Shown here one piece after another: positions 43,798 to 53,050 of a DNA stretch of 64,000 nt (positions are counted from its first letter, which is position 1; every line of letters begins with the position of its first letter). The DNA lies in NCBI GenBank assembly GCA_900696485.1, contig CAADGG010000103.1, positions 25,558 through 89,557 of the forward strand, read 5' to 3'. The translations under genes and the position numbers were made by a program. Source of the DNA: an uncultured Pseudomonadota bacterium. GTDB lineage: Bacteria; Myxococcota_A; UBA9160; PR03. Below the pieces are notes generated by a model. That model did no database searches, was not told the origin of the DNA, and saw only the letters and a list, made by a program, of their open reading frames with translations.

Positions 43798-45822
43798 TCA
43801 CCGGGCCAGGCCCGGCGACGGCATTGCGACGGCAGCGCTCAGAGGAGGCGGCGTGTACCAGATCGGCGATGTCCACGCGCGCTCCTGGATCGTGCGCGGG
43901 ATCGCCGGATCGCAGCAGCCGGCGAAGCCCTCGGGCGGCCCTCCGGGTGCGTCGCACGCAACGCCGGCGGCGAGACATGCCTGCGCATGCCAGCGACAGG
44001 TCGGATTCTCGAGCACGCGGGCGTACCAGAGCGCGGGGGTCGCGGGATCGAAGTCCGGATCCTCCCAGACCGTGCACAACGCGTCCGCCCCGACGCCTTG
44101 CGGCGTACACGTCGACGGATCGACTCCGGCGCCGTTCTCCGCATCCCCGGCGACGTCGAGGACCCGCTCGTGCACGGTGTCTCCGGACACCCACAGCTTC
44201 ACGATCTGGATGCGCTGCAGCGGCGTGCCAGGGGCATCTGGACTGCCGGGATCGCGCAGCGCGTGGATCGCGAAGCGTGGGGCGGCCCCGGCACGCGGCG
44301 GCGCGGGCAGCAGGCCGCCCATCGGAACCCCGCCGGCGTCCCCCGCCGAGGCGAACGCACCACCGCTCTGCTCGCACAGCGCCGGCGGATAGTCCCAACC
44401 CCCGTAGACGCGGACCACGAGTCGCGGGCCACTCGTTCCATACACTTCCCGGCGACGCATCGCCGCGAACAGCGCGTCGCGCGAATTCTCCTCCGCCCAC
44501 AACACCGCCAGGCCCCCGGGATTGAACTCGACGTCATCGACGAGGCCCGGCGGCAACTCGTTCGCCGCCGGCGTACCGGCTCCTCCATGTCCCGGATAAC
44601 TCGCCGACTCGTCGACGAGACCAGACGCGGCGAGATGCGTATCGGTGCTGGCGACGAGTCCGAAGGCGAACGGGTTGACGCCCTGGCGCGCCTGCTCGAG
44701 CAGACCACGCCCGAGCGCGTCGCGGACGTAGTTCGCCGCCGGAATCTCGTCGCCGAGCCACGGGACGAACTTCGCGGCGAAGTTCTGATAGGCGAGCTTC
44801 TCGAAGCGACACAGCTCATCCGGCGCGCCGGCTCCGGTCGCCTGCGTGCGGCATTCGGAGTCGCCCTTGTGCTGCATCACTTCGACCAGCGGTTCCATCG
44901 CGGCCCGCGTCCGGGCGTACTCCGGGCCGGCGCCTTCGGGCAGCGAGAACAGCAACCCGCCGCTCAGGTTCGAGTTGTGCGGGATCACCAGCACGTCACA
45001 GGCCGGCGCCGCGGGCCCGGCGCGCACGCAATCGCGCGTGAGGGCCTGCCACAATCCTTCGGGTTGCGGCTCCTCGAGATAGGTGACCGGCAGCGCCGGC
45101 ACCGCAGCGTTCCGGAACAGCACGTTGCGGTGGATGTTGTTGCTGCCCGGCCCCCCGGTCCACTCGTAGCCGACGAAGGTCGTGAACGCACAGGCATCGC
45201 TGCGGTCGTAGAACGCCTCGGCCGCTTCCTGGATGTCGCGCCAGGGTGTCCGCGCGGCCGCGGCGCATGCGCTTCCGTCCGCTCCGCACAGACCGCGCCG
45301 GACCGGACGCTCGGGATAGGTCGTCAACGTATTCCACACGAAGAACGACGCGCGGGGCCAGCTTCGGTGCAGCCGACAGAGCAGGGAGTCGTGACCGGCC
45401 AGACCCGGCGTCTCGCAGATCGTCATCTCACCGAACAGCTCGGCATGGTCCGTCACGGCGGCGAAGTCGAGCGCGCGCGCCAGCCGCACGGTCCGCAGCG
45501 GTTCGCCACTCTCGTCGTAGGGCTGGATGCCGAGCGGTTCGCCCTGCGCGAAGCGGTACGCATCGCGCGGACCGTTGCGTGTGCCCTGCGTCTGCGCGTC
45601 GTGCGAGTACCGGGTGTGCACATGAAGGTCGCCGAAGAACGGCCGGCGCAGCGGCTCGTGATCGGCGCAGGCCGCGCGCGGTTCCGTGCGCTCGAACGCG
45701 GCCGCCGGCGCGATCCCTCCGCCGAAGGCCAGCACCGCGACGAGTCCCACCCAACCCGCCGTCCCGCGCCGGCCCGTCGGCGCCCAGGCCTCGGCCTCTC
45801 CCCGTCTCGCCGGCTTCCGCAT
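43798..45822 (-). CDS. DUF3604 family exported protein (PHP-like metal site)
   Basis: A 674-residue exported protein with a signal peptide (VGLVAVLAFGGGIAPAAAF). The start of the mature part, FFGDLHVHTRYSHDAQ, is a PHP-type HxH metal-binding motif. Other likely ligands are in FAAVTDHAELFGEM, VIPHNSNLSGG and GLVASTDTHLAASG. DUF3604 is predicted to be a metal-dependent hydrolase; its substrate is unknown. About a dozen Cys residues, many in the last 150 residues, suggest disulfides. The ATG at 45820-45822 has AGGAGGGG. It starts a minus-strand group with PpiC-type and HupE genes and is divergent from the PEP-mutase family gene. Confidence 0.88.
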   Translation of the reverse strand: MRKPARRGEAEAWAPTGRRGTAGWVGLVAVLAFGGGIAPAAAFERTEPRAACADHEPLRRPFFGDLHVHTRYSHDAQTQGTRNGPRDAYRFAQGEPLGIQPYDESGEPLRTVRLARALDFAAVTDHAELFGEMTICETPGLAGHDSLLCRLHRSWPRASFFVWNTLTTYPERPVRRGLCGADGSACAAAARTPWRDIQEAAEAFYDRSDACAFTTFVGYEWTGGPGSNNIHRNVLFRNAAVPALPVTYLEEPQPEGLWQALTRDCVRAGPAAPACDVLVIPHNSNLSGGLLFSLPEGAGPEYARTRAAMEPLVEVMQHKGDSECRTQATGAGAPDELCRFEKLAYQNFAAKFVPWLGDEIPAANYVRDALGRGLLEQARQGVNPFAFGLVASTDTHLAASGLVDESASYPGHGGAGTPAANELPPGLVDDVEFNPGGLAVLWAEENSRDALFAAMRRREVYGTSGPRLVVRVYGGWDYPPALCEQSGGAFASAGDAGGVPMGGLLPAPPRAGAAPRFAIHALRDPGSPDAPGTPLQRIQIVKLWVSGDTVHERVLDVAGDAENGAGVDPSTCTPQGVGADALCTVWEDPDFDPATPALWYARVLENPTCRWHAQACLAAGVACDAPGGPPEGFAGCCDPAIPRTIQERAWTSPIWYTPPPLSAAVAMPSPGLAR

Positions 45823-45836
45823 CCTCCCCTCCTCGG

Positions 45837-45842
45837 TATGCT
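45837..45842 (+). promoter_or_regulatory. -10 box TATGCT, leaderless start
   Basis: TATGCT ends seven bases before the ATG at 45850. No ribosome binding site is present for the plus-strand gene. The ATG inside the box (45838) is therefore unlikely to be the start. Confidence 0.5.
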
Positions 45843-45849
45843 CCGGCGC

Positions 45850-46740
45850 ATGATGCCGCGTTTGCCTGCTCCTGCCGACCGTTTGCGCGCACTGCTCGAG
45901 GCTCCCGGCCTGCGCGTGATGCCCTGCTGTTTCGATGCCCTGTCCGCCCGGCTGATCGAGCACGCGGGCTTCGAGCTCACCTTCATGAGCGGCTTCGCCG
46001 TCTCGGCCGCGCGCCTCGCACTGCCCGACACGGGGCTGATCAGCTACGGCGAGATGGTCGAGCGCGGTCGCGAGATCTGCAGCAGCGTCACGATCCCGGT
46101 GATCGGCGACGGCGATACCGGCTACGGAAACGCCGTCAACGTGAAGCGCACCGTGCGCGGCTACGCCCAGGCCGGCTTTGCGTGCGTGATGATCGAGGAC
46201 CAGCTCGCGCCGAAACGCTGCGGTCACACGCGGGGCAAGGCCGTCGTCACGCGGGGCGAGGCGCTGGCGCGGATGCGAGCGGCCGTCGACGCTCGGGACG
46301 AGGCGCGCGCCGGCGGCCACGATCTCCTCGTGCTGGCGCGGACCGATGCGCGCGCAAATGAGGGACTCGACGAGGCCATTGCACGCGGCCGTGCGTTCGT
46401 CGACATCGGCGCCGATCTCGTGTTCGTCGAAGCGCCGCGCAACGAGGCCGAACTCGCGCGCGTGGCTCGGGAGATCCCGGCCCCGACGATGGCGAACCTC
46501 GTCGAGGACGGCGAGACGCCGCTGTTGCCGCCGGACCGTCTCGCCGCACTCGGCTTCAAGATCGCCGCCTATCCGCTGACGCTCCTGCATGCGTCGGTGT
46601 ATGCGATGCAGGAGGCCCTCGCCGGGCTGCGCGACGGCCGGCCGCTCGAGCGCCGACTCTCCTTCGCCGCCCTGCGCGAGCTGCTCGGCTTCGATGCCTA
46701 CGACGCGGAGGCACGACGCTACGCGCACGGGGACGAGTAG
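45850..46740 (+). CDS. Isocitrate lyase/PEP mutase family protein
   Basis: A 296-residue TIM-barrel protein of the ICL/PEPM superfamily. It shows RVMPCCFDALSARLIEHAGF, FMSGFAVSAARLALPDTGL, DGDTGYGNAVNVKRTV (metal-binding Asp), MIEDQLAPKRCGH (the catalytic K-[KR]-C-G-H) and LARTDARANEGLDEAIARG. The Cys of KRCGH is the lyase catalytic residue, so a C-C bond lyase (2-methylisocitrate lyase- or oxaloacetate/dimethylmalate-type) is more likely than a mutase. There are no methylcitrate-cycle neighbours. The start at 45850 is chosen because of the -10 box; 45838 is in frame. Confidence 0.88.
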   Translation: MMPRLPAPADRLRALLEAPGLRVMPCCFDALSARLIEHAGFELTFMSGFAVSAARLALPDTGLISYGEMVERGREICSSVTIPVIGDGDTGYGNAVNVKRTVRGYAQAGFACVMIEDQLAPKRCGHTRGKAVVTRGEALARMRAAVDARDEARAGGHDLLVLARTDARANEGLDEAIARGRAFVDIGADLVFVEAPRNEAELARVAREIPAPTMANLVEDGETPLLPPDRLAALGFKIAAYPLTLLHASVYAMQEALAGLRDGRPLERRLSFAALRELLGFDAYDAEARRYAHGDE

Positions 46741-46966
46741 GCCGACACGCCCCGTGCCGACACACGCGTCCGTGCCGAGGCGCACCGGCGCCGCAACCGC
46801 GATTGGCACGGAACCGGGTTCCCCGGGGCGGCGTCCGGACCGAGGTGCCTCCCCAACGTCCCGATCCGCTCGACATCCGCGAAAACCCGGGCAGGCTTCC
46901 GCGGCGGTGCCACGCAGCGCGCGAGGCGACGACGGCGGGTCTCGGTTGCAAGCAGGGAGAGCATCG

Positions 46967-47548
46967 ATGGAGCTTGGGAACCCCATGAGGATCGAGGCGA
47001 AACGACGACACCGGTACAGCCGCAGACTGCTCGTGCTCGTCGCGGCGGCCATGCTGCTGCCGGTGCTGCCGGCCGAGGCGCGCCGCGGTACACGCGGAGA
47101 GGCGATCTCGATCTGTGCCCAGGAGATGTCCCGCCGCTTCGGGAATGCCTCCGTCCAGGTGGAGCGCCTCGACCGTGTGACGCGTCGCGGAGCCCGCCTC
47201 TCGGTCGAGGCCCGGATGCGTGTCCGCCGCCTGGGAAGCGACGTCAGGCGAGACGTCGATTGCGCGGTGGACTTTTCCGGCCGGCACGGCCGAGTCGTGT
47301 CCTTTTCTTCCAGTCGCAATCCCACGACGGGGGGCGGCTGGGGCCATCCCGCGGGTGGCGACGACCAGCGCGCGAGCCGGATCTGCTGGCGTGAGGCGCA
47401 ATCGGTCGGCTACCGGGTGAGCCGCGTGCTCTCGGTGCGGCCGGCCGAACGGGGGGGCCGGATCGTCGTGTTGCGCGCCGGCAAGAACGACGAAGTGCAC
47501 TGCGTCTATCGCAAGGGGGTGCGCGATCTGCGCTACCGCCGGCGCTGA
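46967..47548 (+). CDS. Small secreted basic protein of unknown function
   Basis: A 193-residue exported protein with signal peptide LLVLVAAAMLLPVLPAEA (ending near residue 34). The mature part is rich in Arg and contains four Cys (ICAQEM, DVDCAVDF, RICWREA, EVHCVYR), probably in two disulfides, a central beta-type segment (VQVERLDRVTRRGARLSVEA) and a Gly-rich loop. No family was recognised. The ATG at 46967 has GGGAG upstream; ATG 46985 is an alternative. The 226 bases before it hold no gene; they include a short palindrome (GGAACC/GGTTCC). Confidence 0.6.
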   Translation: MELGNPMRIEAKRRHRYSRRLLVLVAAAMLLPVLPAEARRGTRGEAISICAQEMSRRFGNASVQVERLDRVTRRGARLSVEARMRVRRLGSDVRRDVDCAVDFSGRHGRVVSFSSSRNPTTGGGWGHPAGGDDQRASRICWREAQSVGYRVSRVLSVRPAERGGRIVVLRAGKNDEVHCVYRKGVRDLRYRRR

Positions 47549-47598
47549 CGTCGTCGGCCGCCGGGACCGGCGCTCCCGGTGGCCGAGGGATGGCGCCG

Positions 47599-50085
47599 TC
47601 ACGGAGCGGGGTCTGCTTCGATGGCGTCGAGCAGGACGCGGGCTTCGGCATCCTCGGGATGCGCCGCGGCCAGCGCGCGGGCGTAGCGCAGCGCATCGGC
47701 TCGGCGGCCGACCGCGCCGGAAAAGCTCGCCAGCGCCGCGAGCACGTCGCGATCGCCAGGCCGGTGCTCATGGGCCGCGCGCAGCACCGCGAGCGCATCC
47801 TCGCGACGCCCGGCGTCGTACAGCGCGACGCCGAACACGTAGGCGTACCGCGTCTGCTCCGGCGCCTGTTCGGCGGCGCGGGCCAGTTCGGCCAGCGCCG
47901 CGTCTCGGCGGCCGCTGCGCACCAGGGACAGGCCCAGCGCGTAGCGCAACGAGGCATTCTCCGGCTCGTCGGCGAGTGCGCGCCGCAGCCGAGCCTCGGC
48001 CGCGGCTTCGTCGCCTTCGGCGCGATCGAGGTCCGCCAGGTTGATCGTGGCCGGGACGAAATACGGCGCGAGCCGGAGCGCGGTCTCGTAGGAGCGCCGC
48101 GCCGCACCCGGATCGCCGAGCGCGAGATGCAGCAGCGCCAGGTTCACGTGCGACTCGGGGCGATCGGGTTGCGCGTCCTGCGCGGCACGGTATTCCGCGA
48201 CGGCGTCGGTCCAGGCGCGACGATCGGCCGGCCGCCAGCGCGACGGCGGAACGTCGGCGAGCACGCGCGCCGCCTCGCTGCGCACGGCGCGGCGTTCGTC
48301 GCGCAGCAGCGGCTGCAGCGCCAGAAATCGCTCGCCCGGCTCGACGCGCGGCGCCGCCTCGATGGCGCCGAGACGCACCAGAGCATCGGGATCGGAAGCC
48401 GCGCGCCGAAGCGCCTCCCCGCTCGGCCGCGCCAGCAGCGACAGCGCCGTCGCACGCGCGATCGCCGGCTGCGCCGGATCGGAGGCGAGCGCGACGAGTG
48501 CGGCATCGGCGCCGGGCTGCCCGGTGCGACCGGCCGCCAGCGCCTCTCCGTAGTGTGGTGTCTGCTGCCGGCCATTCGGGAACCAGCGTTCGACGGCCTG
48601 CGCCGCCCAGCGGACCGAACGATCGGCATGACAGTCGCTGCACGCATTCGGCGTCCCGATCGAGATCGAGAGGTCCGGGCGCGGCACGCGGAAGGAGTGA
48701 TCGTTGCGCACGTCGATCTGCATGTAGGTCCGGGCCGGCATGTGGCACGCGACGCACTGCGCGCCGACCGAGGCAGCCGGATGTCGATGGTGCGCCGGCG
48801 TGTCGAAGACCTCCGGACGATGACAGGATGCGCAGACGCCGTTGCCCGTTTCGTGCAGCGCGAGGGAGTGGGGGTCGTGGCAATCGCTGCACGTGACGCC
48901 GGCCTGGTACATCCGGCTCTGCACGAAGGAGCCGTACACGTACACTTCATCGAGGATCTGGCCGTCCGCCTCGTATAGACCCTCCTCGAGCAACGCGGGA
49001 CGAAAGCCGTCCAGGAACGGCGCTCCAGGCTCGGGGTCTGCGCGCAGCGGCGTGCGGCGCGAGTGGCACGGCGCGCAGGTCTCGAGTTCGGTGTGCTCGC
49101 GGCGCGGGGGTGTCCGCCGGGCGATCGGCGCACCGGGATCGAAGCCCCAACTCTCGCGACGGGACGGCGGGAAGCGCACCGTGAGGCCGCGTTCCGGCGC
49201 CGGTCCGGCGGGCGAGTCGCCGTGTGCGCCGCCGGCATTCGCCCACGCGACGTGCGCGCTGCCGGGGCCGTGGCACGCCTCGCACGCGACATCGAGTTCG
49301 GCCCACGTCGTCTCGTACGCATCACGCGCGAGGTCGTACCCGAGTCGGACGTCCGTCGAGTGACACGCCGCGCACTGGGTGTTCCAGCGCAGGGCCGGCC
49401 CCGTCCAATGCAGCACGTCCCCGGGCGGCACGGGCTCATCCGGATGCAGCGAGAACCAACGCTGGCCGCCGGCCTCGCGCGGCCGTGCGTCCCACGCGAT
49501 GCCGAGCGCCTGCACGCGGCCAGCGGGAAACCGGACGAGGTATTGCTGCAGCGGCGACACCCCGAAGGTCCACGCGATCTCGAACTCGGCCGGCAACCCG
49601 TCCGGTCCCTCGGTCTCGACGAAGAACCGGCCGTCGCGGCGGAAGAAGCGCGATGAGACACCGAACTGCTCGAAGCGTGCTTCCGCGAAGTCGCCGACCA
49701 CGCTGCTCTCGCTCGCCAGCTCCAGCGCCCGGTCGTGGTGGGAGCCGCGCCAGGCTTCCGTCTCGGCCGGATGACAGTCGGCGCAGCGCGCGGCGCCGAC
49801 GAAGGTCGGCTCGAGACGCGTGCGCGGCGCCGGGACCGAGGCGAGGACGGGGGGCGGCGCAGGGGTCTCTGCCTGCCGCTCGCTGCACCCGGCGCCAAGC
49901 GCCGCGATCAGCAACCCACCGATCCGAAGTCGCTTCGCCGAGCGCCGTTGCGGGCCCGGCCGGTGCGGACAGGCTCGCGCGGCCGTCAGGGCCCTGCCCG
50001 TCACGAGCCGCAGCGGCGATCCGGCCATCCACTCCCACACGCGGGAGCGACGGAGTCCGGCGGGACGCGGGTCGAAGGACGGCAT
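47599..50085 (-). CDS. Octahaem cytochrome c lipoprotein with HEAT-like and TPR domains
   Basis: An 828-residue envelope protein. A signal ends in a lipobox (LIAALGAGCSE, Cys at about residue 77). Eight CxxCH sites follow: CADCH, CAACH, CEACH, CAPCH, CSDCH, CASCH, CVACH and CSDCH. After the haem domain come HEAT-like repeats (DPDALVRLGAIEAAPRV, DERRAVRSEAARVLADV) and then about six TPR units (SHVNLALLHLALGDPGAARR, NASLRYALGLSLVRSGRRDA). The haem part resembles the cytochrome c554 family. It probably transfers electrons in a complex assembled through the TPRs. The ATG at 50085 has no ribosome binding site but a TATGCT box; a later start (the next in-frame ATG) is possible. Confidence 0.85.
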   Translation of the reverse strand: MPSFDPRPAGLRRSRVWEWMAGSPLRLVTGRALTAARACPHRPGPQRRSAKRLRIGGLLIAALGAGCSERQAETPAPPPVLASVPAPRTRLEPTFVGAARCADCHPAETEAWRGSHHDRALELASESSVVGDFAEARFEQFGVSSRFFRRDGRFFVETEGPDGLPAEFEIAWTFGVSPLQQYLVRFPAGRVQALGIAWDARPREAGGQRWFSLHPDEPVPPGDVLHWTGPALRWNTQCAACHSTDVRLGYDLARDAYETTWAELDVACEACHGPGSAHVAWANAGGAHGDSPAGPAPERGLTVRFPPSRRESWGFDPGAPIARRTPPRREHTELETCAPCHSRRTPLRADPEPGAPFLDGFRPALLEEGLYEADGQILDEVYVYGSFVQSRMYQAGVTCSDCHDPHSLALHETGNGVCASCHRPEVFDTPAHHRHPAASVGAQCVACHMPARTYMQIDVRNDHSFRVPRPDLSISIGTPNACSDCHADRSVRWAAQAVERWFPNGRQQTPHYGEALAAGRTGQPGADAALVALASDPAQPAIARATALSLLARPSGEALRRAASDPDALVRLGAIEAAPRVEPGERFLALQPLLRDERRAVRSEAARVLADVPPSRWRPADRRAWTDAVAEYRAAQDAQPDRPESHVNLALLHLALGDPGAARRSYETALRLAPYFVPATINLADLDRAEGDEAAAEARLRRALADEPENASLRYALGLSLVRSGRRDAALAELARAAEQAPEQTRYAYVFGVALYDAGRREDALAVLRAAHEHRPGDRDVLAALASFSGAVGRRADALRYARALAAAHPEDAEARVLLDAIEADPAP

Positions 50086-50094
50086 GAGGCCGAG

Positions 50095-50100
50095 AGCATA
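50095..50100 (-). promoter_or_regulatory. -10 box TATGCT, leaderless start
   Basis: TATGCT on the minus strand ends nine bases before the ATG of the octahaem cytochrome gene; no Shine-Dalgarno sequence lies between. Confidence 0.45.
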
Positions 50101-50309
50101 CGCGACGATCCCCGCTGTCGATCGTGCGCCGAGCTCGGCGGCGCGGATCGGACGGCGCCTCGGGCGACACCGTGCGGATTTCGCCCCCTCCTGGCGCGGG
50201 GGGCGGTGCGGCACGGCCACCCCCGGCCTGCTTCAGTTGCCGACGACGACGTCCGATGGGAGCGGGCGGCGGGGTGGGGCCGATCTCATCGCAGCGTGGA
50301 GGGCGGCGC

Positions 50310-50912
50310 TTGGACAAGCCGAGTATCAAGGGTGCCGGATTCGCGGAAACCTGGGGACGGCTCCAGACCCTGATCCGGGAAGGTCGGACTTCGCGCGAGC
50401 AACTCTCGCAGCGGCTCGGCCGCGACGCCTTTGCGCTCGTCGATACGGCGCCGATCCCCAGTCTCTGGTATCCGGTTGCCGCGGTGGACGAGCTCACCGA
50501 GTGGATCGCGGCGCTCGAGGGCGATGCCAGCCCGACCTACTACCGCGCCATGGGCGCGCGCGCGTTCGAAGAACTGATCGAGCGCCCGGCCTTCGCCACC
50601 TTCGTCGGAACGGCGCAGGACTTCACCGAGCGCCGGGGCGAATCGCTCGTCAAGCTGGCCGGTCTGATCTACAGCTTCGGGGAATGGAGCTATCGCGGCG
50701 AAAGCCCCACGGAGTTCATCGTCGAGGTCCGCCAAGCGGCGGCGCTGACCGGCTTTCGCGAATGGACCGCGGCCGGCTTCATCGAGCGGCTGATGGCGTT
50801 CATCGCCAACGAGCCGATCGCCGTCGTTCCGGAACGTGCCTCCCGGGACCGTCTGTTGCTGCACGGCTCCGCGACCGCCACCCACCACAAGCGGCTGACA
50901 CCCCGCGCCTGA
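50310..50912 (+). CDS. DUF2378-like (TIGR02265-like) protein of unknown function
   Basis: A 200-residue soluble protein. SLWYPVAAVDELTEWIAAL, YYRAMGARAFEELI and LIYSFGEWSYRGESPTEF resemble the pattern of the DUF2378/TIGR02265 family known from myxobacteria, which is related to the haem-NO-binding fold; I could not confirm this. There is no signal peptide. The start is TTG 50310-50312, with GGAGGG eight bases upstream. It is divergent from the cytochrome gene; the 224 bases between hold the leaderless promoter of that gene. GH2 follows on the same strand after 123 bases. Confidence 0.5.
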   Translation: MDKPSIKGAGFAETWGRLQTLIREGRTSREQLSQRLGRDAFALVDTAPIPSLWYPVAAVDELTEWIAALEGDASPTYYRAMGARAFEELIERPAFATFVGTAQDFTERRGESLVKLAGLIYSFGEWSYRGESPTEFIVEVRQAAALTGFREWTAAGFIERLMAFIANEPIAVVPERASRDRLLLHGSATATHHKRLTPRA

Positions 50913-51035
50913 CGCGGCGGCGCCGGAGCGCTCGTCTGCCTATCGTACCTCGTCGCCGCGCTGGCGGCCGTTTCGGTGCGCCGGCGCCGGCCCGCCGGCG
51001 CGGCGCCCGCCGGCTGCGTTCCCGAGGAGACGAGG

Positions 51036-52844
51036 ATGACCCCGCGCTGGATCGCCGCCCCCTGTCCGCTGCCGACGCGCTGGACGCCGGACGTCGATCC
51101 CGCCTGCGTTCACCCGGAACATCCTCGCCCCCAGTTGGTTCGGCCCACCTGGCACTGTCTCAACGGCGTGTATGAGGCGGCGATCCGCCCGGCGGCGGAG
51201 GAGCGGCCCGCCCGCTTCGACGAGCGCATCCTCGTGCCGTTCCCGGTCGAGTCCTCGCTCTCGGGACTCGGCCGCGAGCTGACGCCGGCCGATCGCCTCT
51301 GGTACCGGCGCACGTTCAGCGTGCCGGAGGCGCCGACGGGGCACAGCTGGCGCCTGCACTTCGGTGCAGTCGATTGGCGCGCCGAGGTCTGGCTCGATGG
51401 GCGTGCGCTCGGCGACCACGAGGGCGGCTACGATCCGTTCTCGTTCGACGCGGGCCGGCTCGGCGGCGAGCACGAGCTCGTCGTCGCGGTCTGGGATCCC
51501 AGCGACGGCGGTCCGCAGCCGCGCGGCAAGCAGGCACGCCACGCAAGCCGGCTCGTACGCTCGATCTTCTACACTCCGGTCAGCGGGATCTGGCAGACGG
51601 TGTGGCTCGAACAGGTGCCCGAGACCCATCTCGCGGCGCTCCGCCTCGCGCCCGATCGGGACACCCTCGAAATCTCGGCCCGCCTCGCGCAGGCACGCGG
51701 CGACGAGCGGCTCCGCGCCGTCGCCAGCCGCGACGGGCGTCCGGTCGCCGAAGCCGTGACGGAGTCCCCCGACACGCCGCTGCGTCTCGTGATCCCCGAC
51801 GCGCGCCGCTGGAGCCCGGCCGACCCGTTTCTCTACGACCTGACGCTCGAGATCCTCCGCGACGGCGATGTCGTCGACCGCGCGACGAGCTACTTCGGCC
51901 TGCGCGACGTCGCGATCCGGCGCGACGCGCGCGGCCTGCTACGTGTCTTCCTGAACGACGAGCCGATCTTCCTGCACGGCCTGCTCGATCAGGGCTACTG
52001 GCCCGATGGGCTCTATACGGCGCCTTCCGACGCGGCGCTGCGCTTCGATCTCGAGCAGACGAAACGGCTCGGCTTCAACCTGGTGCGCAAGCACGTGAAG
52101 ATCGAGCCGGCCCGCTGGTACTGGCACTGCGATCGCCTGGGACTGCTGGTGTTCCAGGATATGCCGAACGGCGATCGGATGACACGCGGCGTGCCACTCG
52201 GCAGCCTCGGCCCCTTCGACCCGACGTGCTGGCTCGGAGCGCGCGGCATCCGGCGCACGCCGGCCTCCATCGCCTGCTACGAGCGTGAGCTCGATGCGAT
52301 GCTCGGCGCGCTCGCGAATCACCCGTCGATCGTGCTGTGGGTGCCGTTCAACGAGGGCTGGGGGCAGTTTGCGGCCGCACGCATCGCCGAACGCGTGCGC
52401 GCGCTCGATCCGACCCGCCTCGTCGACGCCGCGAGCGGCTGGTGCGACCCCGGCAACGGCGACGTGCGGGACGTCCACGTCTACTACCCCGGGCCGCGGA
52501 TGCCGTCGCGACGCGACCCGACTCGGGCCGAAGTCCTCGGAGAATGGGGCGGTCTCGGCCTCACCGTGGACGGACACCGCTGGCCGCGGCGGCCCTTCGC
52601 CTACCGGAAGTTCGCCACGTCGAAGCAGCTCCAGGAGCGCACCGGCGTCCAGCTCGACGCGCTCGAGGAACTCGTCCGGCGTGGACTCGCGGCGGCCGTG
52701 TGGACGCAGACGACCGACGTCGAGGGCGAGGTGAACGGCCTCTTCACCTACGATCGTGCGGTCCTCAAACTCGACGCCGCATGGCTGGCCGACCGCAACC
52801 GACGCTTGCTCGAGGCCGCGTCGGCCGGGATGCGCGACGGATGA
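51036..52844 (+). CDS. Glycoside hydrolase family 2 protein
   Basis: A 602-residue GH2 enzyme. An N-terminal jelly-roll domain (RLWYRRTFSVPEAP, RLHFGAVDWRAEVWLDG) and an Ig-like domain (SPADPFLYDLTLEIL) precede the TIM barrel: GLLDQGYWPDGLY, FNLVRKHVKIEPARWYWHCD, LWVPFNEGWGQF with the acid/base Glu, and VLGEWGGLG with the probable nucleophile Glu. It is shorter than E. coli LacZ and UidA-like in size. The substrate (beta-galactoside, glucuronide or mannoside) cannot be told. No signal peptide is seen. The ATG has GAGGAGACGAGG directly upstream. Confidence 0.92.
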   Translation: MTPRWIAAPCPLPTRWTPDVDPACVHPEHPRPQLVRPTWHCLNGVYEAAIRPAAEERPARFDERILVPFPVESSLSGLGRELTPADRLWYRRTFSVPEAPTGHSWRLHFGAVDWRAEVWLDGRALGDHEGGYDPFSFDAGRLGGEHELVVAVWDPSDGGPQPRGKQARHASRLVRSIFYTPVSGIWQTVWLEQVPETHLAALRLAPDRDTLEISARLAQARGDERLRAVASRDGRPVAEAVTESPDTPLRLVIPDARRWSPADPFLYDLTLEILRDGDVVDRATSYFGLRDVAIRRDARGLLRVFLNDEPIFLHGLLDQGYWPDGLYTAPSDAALRFDLEQTKRLGFNLVRKHVKIEPARWYWHCDRLGLLVFQDMPNGDRMTRGVPLGSLGPFDPTCWLGARGIRRTPASIACYERELDAMLGALANHPSIVLWVPFNEGWGQFAAARIAERVRALDPTRLVDAASGWCDPGNGDVRDVHVYYPGPRMPSRRDPTRAEVLGEWGGLGLTVDGHRWPRRPFAYRKFATSKQLQERTGVQLDALEELVRRGLAAAVWTQTTDVEGEVNGLFTYDRAVLKLDAAWLADRNRRLLEAASAGMRDG

Positions 52845-53050
52845 AGCGAGGCGACCGGCTCGCCGATCCCGCGGCGCTGCGGCCGCTCTGCGAGGACTGG
52901 GATGCCTGGCGCGAGAGTCACCGAGCGGCGCCCGCTCCGGGGCGGGCGCCGCGGACGCATTCTCCGACCGTGAGCGTGCGCAGTTCGAAGTCTCGCGAGA
53001 CCCGGGCGATCTCGTCGGGCAACGCGCCGAGATTCACGTTGAGCGAGTAG
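52841..53050 (+). CDS. Possible small ORF coupled to the GH2 gene
   Basis: A 69-codon frame whose ATG overlaps the GH2 stop as ATGA. The first 28 residues (MKRGDRLADPAALRPLCEDW and on) look protein-like, but from about 52920 the sequence is antisense to the end of the MBL-fold gene and loses that character. It may be a short peptide, a gene fragment or chance. Confidence 0.25.
   Translation: MKRGDRLADPAALRPLCEDWDAWRESHRAAPAPGRAPRTHSPTVSVRSSKSRETRAISSGNAPRFTLSE

Noticed and set aside
46804..46810. TGGCACG as the -24 element of a sigma-54 promoter before the small secreted protein gene
   Set aside because: The matching -12 TTGC is missing at the right spacing (CGGG instead).
46741..46966. Short repeated GTGCCGA motifs, considered as a repeat array
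   Set aside because: Units are unequal and too few; no regular spacing as in a CRISPR or tandem array.
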